A DNA stretch of 64,000 nt from Aspidiotus rigidus (Eukaryota > Arthropoda > Insecta > Hemiptera > Diaspididae). The position numbers were made by a program, and so were the translations under genes. Numbering within the stretch: the stretch's first letter is position 1; each line of letters starts with the position of its first letter. This document shows, piece after piece, positions 56,898-64,000 of this stretch. The notes below the pieces were generated by a model. The model did no database searches. It was not told the origin of the DNA and saw only the letters and a program-made list of their open reading frames with translations. Where the stretch lies: positions 558,001-622,000 of the forward strand of contig JAVHKY010000023.1 in assembly GCA_035079385.1 (NCBI GenBank). The letters are read 5' to 3'.

Positions 56898-57444
56898 ATA
56901 GACATTTAATACAAAAAATAACTCGAAAAAAAATTCTAATTAGATATATATCCTCTTCCAGAACGAACAACGACAAGCCAAGATAGACAAACAATTTAGC
57001 CAAATTAAAATCAAAAATTACTTGTAAAATTTCAAGTGAAAAAATTTGACAAATAAAAATTATCAAATTGAAAAAAGACTTTTTAATTAAATATTTGGGG
57101 CGCATACAAACCAACTAATCCAAATATAGCTCGAGAGTCGACATTTTTCCAAATCCCCCTCCTATCATGTATAGCTCAAGATTGAAAATTTTAACAAGAA
57201 ACCCAATTTATCCAACTATATTATATTGGTCTAAATCTTCTTTTCACTACCTTTCCCCAAATATAAATTTCCTTGAATTTTCAATACCAAATCTCATTCC
57301 AATCATAAAACAGGTTCCCTGCGTTCCTCGTTTAACTTCGTTAAGGAAGCCGTAATTTTTCTAAGTTTTTCGCTGGACGGCGCACGGCGGACGGCGGACG
57401 GTAGATTTCTCAAATAGCCCCCCATAAAACAGGTTCCCTGTTAA

Positions 57445-58417
57445 AAATTCATGGAAATTGAGCCTCCGCCATGCAAATCCGTGAATAACGCGCTCCTTGC
57501 CGAGAGATGACGTCGTTGCGCGGTGGTTAAGCGCGAAGGTAACGTTAATATTTCGCTATTACATACGATGAAACGTATACTAATTTTATTAGTTTTAATT
57601 AATTGTCACAGGGAATTTGCTGCACGATATTATTTTGAGAAAGGTATAATCAACGGCCTATCATACATGAAAATAAAGTTTTCCATACACGGACAGACAT
57701 TTTAAAGATCGTTTCTTATGCATGTATGATATGTAAAAAGCTGAATGGGGGCTGTAAACATGCGAGCCCTTCCCCCATGTTGGAGTGGGTGGATTCGTTT
57801 GTACTGGGTTGTGCCGTAGAGTTTTCTGTTTGTGCTGGTCTTCTTCCCCCTCCAACCTTATGAGGGGGCTGTATGCCAGGCCAGGCCAGCATGTCGTGCT
57901 CCATTTTCGGACTGAAAACAGGCTGAGAATTTCGTGTGCTACGTTTTTGCTGTATCATGCTCTCAAGTTTTCCATTCTGGTTGTTTCAAGCAATGGTGGG
58001 AATGGATGTGGTCTTCTGTTGTGGATTCGCGGTGAGATTTTGACTTCGACCCGCGTACAATTGAAGTGGGCTAACGTGTGGAATTGTTTCAAGCAATGGA
58101 AGGAATGTCACCAAGAAGCTTGTTATTGTTGTGTGCTCCCACAAATTCAAGAAGAACCGCCGCAGTACAAATCCGAGAATAACGCGCTCCTTGTCAAAGT
58201 TGGCGAAGTTGCATGAGGGTTTCACGTTGATAGTCGATTGGGTCAGGCAAATTTGCTCCGCCATTTCAGGCGATCTCCCGAGAAGCTTGTTTTGCGGGGA
58301 GAGATTGACTACATGAGTCTTGCAATTATCAAAACAGAGAAACAAGAGATAACAAGCTTCTTGGTATCATTCCCTATATCGCCTGGAACAATAAGAAATT
58401 CAGCAAGTTTGCCTGGA
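57445..58417. other. Non-coding mosaic with internal duplications
   Basis: A phrase near 57470-57500 (CGTGAATAACGCGCTCCTTG) recurs at 58170-58195. ACCAAGAAGCTTGTTAT at about 58109 is inverted near 58350-58370. The plus-strand frame at 57785-58216 has no domain. A short hydrophobic reading at 57568-57645 ends before a GT, but there is no partner exon. Confidence 0.5.
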
Positions 58418-59227
58418 TTTCACGAAAAATAATTTTTGACAGATGACTTTTTTCTCTAAAATGCGTATTAAGCGGGATATTTACAAAAAACTGATTTCGA
58501 GGGGATTTCAACCCCCATAAAAAAGATGCTCTTGGGGAAAGACGCGGAGAAGTTAGTATGTTGTTTTGGACTTCATTCTTGACCATTTCCAGCAATCAGA
58601 CCTTTACTATGTCGCAATGTTCTTTTTTTTTTTCCGAAATTTGTCTGATTTGACTAAACTAACATTAAAATCAAAAATTTTAGAAAATCGCTCAACTTTC
58701 AAATCAACTTTTCAGCTTGAGTTTTCGGGCTAAGTTGACATACATATAATAAAATGTATAGGAAATTTGATGAGGAACAACTTTTGTTTGAAACTTTTCT
58801 TTCTCTGATGCTTAGTTTTCGATTTATTCTCAGAAAACTAATTTTTGTGGTACTTTGACCCCCTTTGGGGGACGGCCCGCTCTGTGATCGCTGTGGACTT
58901 TTAGTATGTTTATCAGGAGATCATTTTAAACACAATCCACGAAAAAAACCTTTGCCAGCATTTATTTCCATTTCAAAACCTAATCCGCCTGGGCTAGATT
59001 TTTCAATTTCTTATTTTGGAAATCTTGGCAAATTGGTCAATTCTTGTCACATTTTGGTCCATAACTTGGCTCAGAAAAGTCTTAGAAACTTCGAATCTGG
59101 CTCAAATTAAAGATAAAATTAGGATACAAAATTTGTACATTTAAACTATACGTCTAACGTTTTGCGTTTTCGCGCTACGCAAACTCCCATTTAATTGGTA
59201 ACATCTTTCTGACCTACCCGGTATACC
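58418..59227 (-). repeat. Unclassified dispersed repeat, copy R (inverted)
   Basis: Reverse complement of copy L (50305-51215), with a deletion of about 90 bp. Like copy L it is bordered on the TATACC side by the CCTATGTACC minisatellite. The minisatellite has the same plus-strand orientation in both places although the repeat itself is inverted. Confidence 0.8.
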
Positions 59228-59490
59228 TATGCCTATAATATACTCATCTACCTATGTACCCATGTGTCTATGTACCTATGTGTCTATGTTCCCATGTGCC
59301 TACGTGCCTATGTACCCATGTGACGGTGTACCCATATACCTATGCACCTTTGTGCCTATATGCCCGTTTCCCTGTGCACCTATGTATCCATACATCTATG
59401 TACCTATGGGTCTATGTACCTATGCACCCACGTGCCTGTGCACTCATGTGTCTATGTACCCATGTGGCTATGCACCTGCACCTACCTCCT
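59221..59490. repeat. TATGTACCYA-type minisatellite, right
   Basis: Same degenerate units as at 49912-50190 (CCTATGTACCCATGTG). Cysteine/tyrosine/proline-rich frames are repeat by-products. Confidence 0.85.
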
Positions 59491-59646
59491 TTTACTCGCA
59501 GAATTGCGTGGCAAAACTTGCACAATATCCACTTTTTGCAAATTTTGGCAAATATGGTAATTGTTTTATGAGAAGATGGTAAGTGTGTATATGTCAAACA
59601 AACAAATACGTTCCTCAAGGTTACGGCTATCCATAATAAACGCGAA

Positions 59647-61870
59647 ATGGAAAATTATATGAGGGAGAAGTGGATAAGAACAGAGTTGCGAAGATGGTAT
59701 GGTAAATTTATTATTACGACTAGATTAAACCTTATGGTCCATTCGAGACTCTCCAGTATGCTCCTCCCACTAGAGTTTGATTACTTTATGCGGGACGTCA
59801 ATTTAAAGTGTCGGAAGTTTGAGGTGAGCTTGAAGGAGAAGAAAAATAAGAAGCTGTCTTCCCTAATGAAGGTTAATGATGAGGTGGTTGAGGAATGGGT
59901 GAGTGACGGTGTTGTCGTTCATAAATTCCATCCCTCCCTTATAAATAATAATCAGGTAGTGTATAATAGTGATGAAACTGCCCTCCTTGAGAAAGGTTCA
60001 AAATTCAGTTTACCTCCCATCAAGAAGGAGGAAACCTTGGCGAATGTTGTTGCGGATCTTGCGGTTAAAATTGATCCTGGTTTTAATACCCAGAAATTTT
60101 GTGCCGAATTAGTCCGTAATAACCCCTTCCCTCGCATGAGTAATAAATTGGGAGGAGTGATTCAAGGTTTGAAGAGGAAGATAAAAGAGGGAGATTTAAT
60201 CGTCACTAAGGCTGACAAGGGCAATGCTGTTGCGGTGATGGAGAAGTCGGCCTATTCTTCTACGGTCCATGAAGTCCTCCAGCAGCGTGGTGCTAAAGAG
60301 AGTGAGAATTTCAGTTTTCCTGATCACGTTAAAGAAGTTAGGAGTGTCATCAACAGGAATGAGGCTATTATCAAAACTCCTAGCTGCTTTGAAAAAAACC
60401 CTCCTTGTTCCTAACCCCACACCCCCTCCTCTACGGGCTGCCCAAAGTGCATAAGAACAATACCACGATACGACCCGTTGTTTCTTTCATCTCCTCCCCC
60501 ACCTACCTCCTTGCCAAATTCCTGGACCGTTGGTTGAAAAATCGCATTGATCTTGAATCTTCTCATTCGGTCTTGAATTCAGCCTCTTTAACTGACGTTC
60601 TCAAAGGGTGTAAGTCTTCCCCCGGGAACGACCATCTGCTCGTTTGATGTTGTTAGTTTGTTCCCGAATATTCCTAAGGCTGCTACTAACCAGCGTATGG
60701 GTGAGCTACTCGTCAAAGCCAACATACCTCATAATGAGCTTCATGAATTTTTCGATCTTCTGAATATTTGCTGGTCCCCCAACTACTGTAAATTTGAAGG
60801 GAAATTTTTCGAGTTTCCTGATGAAGTAGGGATCCCGATTGGATCACCTTTAGGCTCTCTCATCTCCGAAATTTTCATGTCTAAGTTTGAACTTGACTTC
60901 TTTTCCTCGAACCAGGTGTTATTTAATCATATTCACTATTGGCACAGGTACGTGGATGACGTTCTGGACTGGTCCCCCAGATCTCCTTGGTGAGTTTCTG
61001 AGGTATCTCAATACCTGGTACCCTTCCATCAAATTTACGTTGGAAATAGGAGTATTTTCCATAAACATTTTGGATTTATCGATCTCTATAATAGACGGTA
61101 TCCATAAGTTTGGAATTTACAGGAAAGATACTACGACTGATATGTGGTTCGTTCGATCCTGTTGCTCGCAAGATGGCTGCTTTCCACAGCCTAGTTCACA
61201 GACTGACTCGTATTCCTTTGAGTCAGTCTGCCTTCAAGAAAGAGTTACTCACAATAAAACACCTGGCCAGAGTGAATGGGATCAATGTCGATGTTGACGT
61301 GATGGTTCGGAGGAACTTGATTCCACCTCTTCCTTCCCCCGAGACACGATCCGTGATCGCCGTTTGCGTTGGATCAGTCTCCGTTTCTTGGGGAAGTTCT
61401 CCCTCCAATTGAGTCGGGCCCTCCGCCCGTTTGGCTTCAGATCCGTGTTTCACAACCCTACCACAGTCAAGAGGTTGTTTGTGAGATTGAAGGACCCCAT
61501 ACTTGTTGATGAGAGGAGTGGTGTTTAGAAGTTGGAATGTGGGGATTGTGGAGGCTTTTATATTTGTGAGACCAGCCGCCAAATGAAAGTTGGAGTAGCT
61601 GAGCACCTGAAGTCTTGGAAGAAGGGACACTTAGGGGAATCAGTGTTTGCTGATCATTTAATAAACAGTGGCCACAGCTTCCGCGAGGGATCCGAAAAGC
61701 GCCTCCATAAGGAGAATTTCTATCGTAAGCGCATCGCCCTCGAGCATATAGAGATAATGCGTCATCTAAACACCGACGGTATCACTGTACTCAACTCGTA
61801 CATTCCGGAAGAAGGCCTGATCGAACTGGTTTATGATTCACATCGCGATTTCTCGTTTGGACAATATTAA
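59647..61870 (+). pseudogene. PLE-D polyprotein, broken
   Basis: 59647-60414 encodes the N-terminal helical region and the DKG motif (VTKADKGNAVAVMEKSAY), the best match to consensus in the window. A frameshift leads to 60405-60647 (fingers, IRPVVSFISSPTYLLAKF), a stop just before motif A, then 60658-60993. That piece holds MFPNIPKAA, GIPIGSPLGSLISEIFM and HYWHRYVDDVLDWS, where a deletion shifts the frame. 60887-61297 and 61110-61412 hold thumb pieces (YPSIKFTLEIGVFSINILDL). 61532-61870 holds the nuclease, with YIC in place of YIG and a TAG just upstream. The element cannot make a working protein. Confidence 0.87.
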
Positions 61871-61914
61871 TACCTTGCTCTTCTTTTCTGTTCGTCAGTT
61901 GCTTTCATTTCAGG

Positions 61915-61952
61915 CTTGAAGATGGTTTATTAATCGGAAGCGCTCGTCGTCT
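61915..61952 (+). ncRNA. Hammerhead-like motif in PLE-D 3' UTR, decayed
   Basis: CTTGAAGATGG, a stem-like AT-rich stretch, GGAAGCGCTCG and GTC are in the same order as at 517-553. GAAA has become GGAA, so it should be inactive. Confidence 0.3.
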
Positions 61953-62216
61953 TATATTTTTCTGCGGTTTGCATTGTTTACTCTCTCTTCGGAGTATTCG
62001 TTTTCCGCGTTTAGTGTATATGTCGTTCAGACACCGTTTGGCGTGACCTTGAGATCACATAAGAATTTAATTGTCAAGCTGACACAAGAACTTTGGGATT
62101 TGAAGAATCACCCTTTTTGATATAAATGAGAAGACTCTAAAGAATCGTATTCCATACAGATCCAATTATCCAGAACATGAGGGTGTTCCATTTTACAATA
62201 AAATGAGCTTACTTAC

Positions 62217-62298
62217 CACCGTAAAGAATGAAATAAACCTGTGCCAATACTGGAAGCCATCCGATATGCTTCATCCTCAGCTATACGGGTCACACAGT
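62217..62298 (-). CDS. Candidate internal exon, unknown gene
   Basis: The 82-nt stretch has acceptor CTGATTGTTTCAG and a strong donor GGTG|GTAAGT. Only one of the three frames is open: CVTRIAEDEAYRMASSIGTG followed by LFHSLR. The entry phase is 1 and the exit phase 2, so it cannot splice straight into exon A of the Ig-DB gene, whose entry phase is 1. It may belong to another gene on the minus strand or to an earlier exon chain of the same gene. I recognise no domain in 26 residues. The evidence is the splice consensus and the single open frame. Confidence 0.4.
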
Positions 62299-63675
62299 CT
62301 GAAACAATCAGGAAAATACAAATTCCATTATGAATTTTATTATCAAAATTCAATTGGGGCGCAACTTTGACGCTCCAAGAATTTGGGAAAGGGGAGAAAT
62401 GATCTATTTGAAAATCAAGGTTTTAAAAAAAAAAATCTAATATTTTGTAGAGTTGAAATCTGGGGATGCTAGAGCTTGTTTTCATTACTAAAACTTCGAA
62501 GAATAATAATGACGATACTATAATATAATTAATTTTGATAACGGAAGTCATTTTGCAGCGGGGGCTATCAAAATGGTTATTAAGAATTGGTCGGTCTATT
62601 TTTCATCATTTTTATTCTAAGCCAGCGTTAATGAGTTTTTTTCCCCCCAATGGTTTCTTCACTTTTCAAGGGTGGTCCTCCTATTCCGCCACTCATGACG
62701 GAAAATTACGAAGATTTCTAGAGTAATTATGAACGCACGAATTTTATCGATACCTTCATCCCTATATTGTGGTATCATCAACAACTTTTATTCTAGACGT
62801 CTAAACGACTTGAATTTCCAAGTTCGAGGAACCGAACCCATTCCATCATTTGCCTTCATTCTGCGGACTAAGTATATTAAATATTATTGTTTTTTTCGTT
62901 TTGGAGTACAATATCTCGTACATTGTGGAAAATGTAAGCATGACGGCAAAGTTGTAAAATATTTATAGAAGAAAAAGAACGAGCTGATTTACAACTATGT
63001 ACTTCATTGTAAAGTACATTAGATCTTCAATTCTATAATTAGTGGCATCCTGCACTTGCTTTTAGTTAATGTTGCGCAGTTCTTCGTCGCTAATTCAAAC
63101 TTCATTCCACTTAATGTCAGCGTCAATTTCACGAAGCTAAAGTAGCACGTCATAAATAATTTCACGGTCTCACTTTTCAAAGTCACTTCGCGGATTCCAT
63201 TCCCCGAATCGTAAATATTTGATTCACCTATTGGGTAGCTTAATATGCGTTCGGCGAAAAACTTCGGTGAATTAAGTTTGAATACTTCCTGAGTCAATCT
63301 CGCAATTTGTGATATGTAGTGTCGCGCTTATATAATATCGAAGTAGCACCAATTCGTATGAATTGATACATAGGCTAATCGACTTCTTTCATCAAATTCT
63401 GAAAGTGATGAGGTGGGCCTTTTGGTAAAGAGGGACAGGAGTACCACGGAGATTAACGCCAGAATAAAGCTCGAATCACGATAACTTGTATGTATAGATT
63501 TCAATTGTAGCTTACTTTTTCTGAATCGCCCCTCCCCGTACGAGTATTAAAGTTCGGAGCTCCAGGTCTTCGAAGGTTTTTCCTCTGCTTTTACTTTCAA
63601 CCGATCAGTTTCCAATTTTGTACTAATAATATGGAATTTTTCCATCTGCTCTCCTAATATCTATAGCTCGCTACG
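62299..63675. other. Unique sequence; unassigned minus-strand reading at 63019-63297
   Basis: The 92-codon minus-strand frame (KFFAERILSYPIGESNIYDS) is protein-like in composition but has no recognised domain. No convincing splice partner is seen. Nothing else is recognised. Confidence 0.4.
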
Positions 63676-63679
63676 TTGC

Positions 63680-63838
63680 TCTCACATGGGACCAAGGACA
63701 AAAGCAAGAAGGTAATGCAGAGGTGGCAACAGAGAGGATGATACAGACTGTAACCAAAGTATGCGATGTAGCTATGCCTAGGCAAGGTCCACCAAAGAAG
63801 AGCAGAGCTGTTTACTCGTGGACCTTGCCTCGGAAGCC
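63680..63838 (+). mobile_element. LINE ORF2 fragment between endonuclease and RT
   Basis: One plus frame reads TKVCDVAMPRQGPPKKSRAV followed by YSWTLPR. R1/I-type LINEs have a similar segment (A.D.SMPR.......+AVYWW) just before the reverse transcriptase. About 45 codons remain and no borders are clear. Confidence 0.55.
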
Positions 63839-64000
63839 CAAAATTTATCAGCGTAACTAAACATCACTCTCATCGTTTACTCGTTCACAAAATAAATTAC
63901 TACAGAGACAATATTTAGAATCAAAGAATGTACCTAACTAGTTCCAAAAACCTTTGGTTGAAGGATGAGGTTGATTTCATTTTAGTTTCAAGAGTGCAAG

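Larger units (their letters stand above)
51733..57357 (-). mobile_element. H1-e: giant Helentron-like element (5.6 kb) with expanded satellite
   Basis: On the plus strand it starts TTAACAGGGAACCTGTTTTA and ends TTCGTTAAGGAAGCCGTAATT. Between lie the GC-rich 5' block, a first group of minus-oriented monomers (51830-52120), a 250-bp non-repeat spacer (52125-52378), the large 45-bp array (52379-56897), a second spacer (56898-57125) and the 3' end. Its span follows from the clean empty site in H1-d. No protein is encoded. Confidence 0.65.
51588..57444 (+). mobile_element. H1-d: host Helentron-like element split by H1-e
   Basis: The element consists of 51588-51732 and 57358-57444. It begins AATGACGGCTTCC, has the inner repeat CAGGGAACCTGTTTTATG and one to two monomers up to GTCGAAATT. 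It continues after the insert with TTTCTAAGTTTTTCGCTGGA to CCCTGTTAA. The rejoined junction GTCGAAATT/TTTCTAAG is exactly the normal 45-bp monomer seen at 51495-51510, which proves the insertion borders. Confidence 0.75.
59583..62013 (+). mobile_element. Penelope-like element family D, near full length, decayed
   Basis: The left border is approximate; coding similarity to PLE-A begins by about 59620 (EKWIRTELRRWYGK). The right border is set by the end of similarity to the 1-605 fragment. It has the whole PLE order, a 3' UTR with a hammerhead-like motif (61915-61952) and multiple frameshifts. It is clearly related to PLE-A but more diverged than the PLE-A arms are from one another. Confidence 0.85.

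Noticed and set aside
57568..57645. Hydrophobic MKRILILLVLINC-like reading as a signal-peptide exon
   Set aside because: It is on the plus strand, opposite to the Ig-DB gene, lies in a repeat mosaic, and has no phase-compatible partner.
50305..59227. Long terminal inverted repeats of one 9-kb element (Maverick-like)
   Set aside because: The enclosed sequence has no polymerase, integrase or capsid genes, and the flanking minisatellites are not inverted; two separate insertions explain it better.
63019..63297. 92-codon minus-strand frame as a secreted lipid-binding type protein
   Set aside because: No diagnostic motif or cysteine pattern supports the idea; only the bare reading is noted.

Overview
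This window is nuclear DNA from an animal, most likely an arthropod and probably an insect. It shows spliced exons with GT/AG borders and phase-matched introns, one cell-surface type gene (Ig domain plus two DB modules) of a kind known from ecdysozoans, and a dense load of eukaryotic transposable elements: Penelope-like elements (PLEs), Bel/Pao, LINEs, hAT MITE and Helentron-like. I see no bacterial operon, CRISPR array, rRNA or tRNA gene. I do not assign a species.

Host genes. The best supported gene runs on the minus strand from about 22.2 kb down to 1.8 kb. Exon A (21970-22188) and exon B (11374-11484) together encode an Ig domain. Exons C (2432-2689) and D (1815-1976) each carry one DB module with the same cysteine spacing. 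All junctions are phase 1 and read through cleanly. The signal-peptide exon and anything after the second DB module are not identified here. The introns are swollen by repeats. Weaker host-gene candidates are a two-exon unit of unknown function at 44.15-44.69 kb and one 82-nt exon at 62.2 kb, both on the minus strand.

Transposable elements, left to right: 3' end of a PLE (family D, 1-605); a 3.3-kb inverted-repeat element filled with a 63-bp satellite (4006-7328), which hosts a nested Helentron-like element (H1, 5027-6255); a LINE RNase H fragment (7.3-7.9 kb); two Helentron-like elements of a sister family (H2, 8.87-9.55 and 10.19-10.56 kb); two broken PLE copies of family B with an inverted 3' fragment between them (12.96-17.85 kb), one interrupted by a 365-bp hAT-type MITE; a 39-bp/195-bp higher-order satellite carrying TTTGCGCAAA (17.96-19.62 kb); a head-to-head PLE-A dimer (24555-28630); a rearranged Bel/Pao element with two inverted LTRs that look identical (28.7-31.07 kb); a nest of H1/H2 elements (34.0-37.24 kb); a second PLE-A dimer (39831-43917); LINE, H1 and PLE-C fragments (45.7-46.9 kb); two inverted copies of an unclassified repeat (50.3 and 58.4-59.2 kb), each beside a CCTATGTACCC-type minisatellite; a giant H1 copy of 5.6 kb with a 4.5-kb array of 45-bp monomers (51733-57357); a decayed PLE-D (59.6-62.0 kb); and a LINE scrap at 63.7 kb.

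Most notable. The 45-bp satellite is the inside of a non-autonomous element family (H1) that behaves like a Helentron/Helitron2. It has asymmetric terminal inverted repeats (CAGGGAACCTGTTTTATG), a small hairpin near one end, and insertion into A/T-rich sites without a usable target duplication. Four or five empty sites can be read directly in this window, because the elements inserted into each other or into other tandem repeats. The two PLE-A dimers each sit inside one target-site duplication (10 and 12 bp), so each probably arrived as one unit with two opposed arms.
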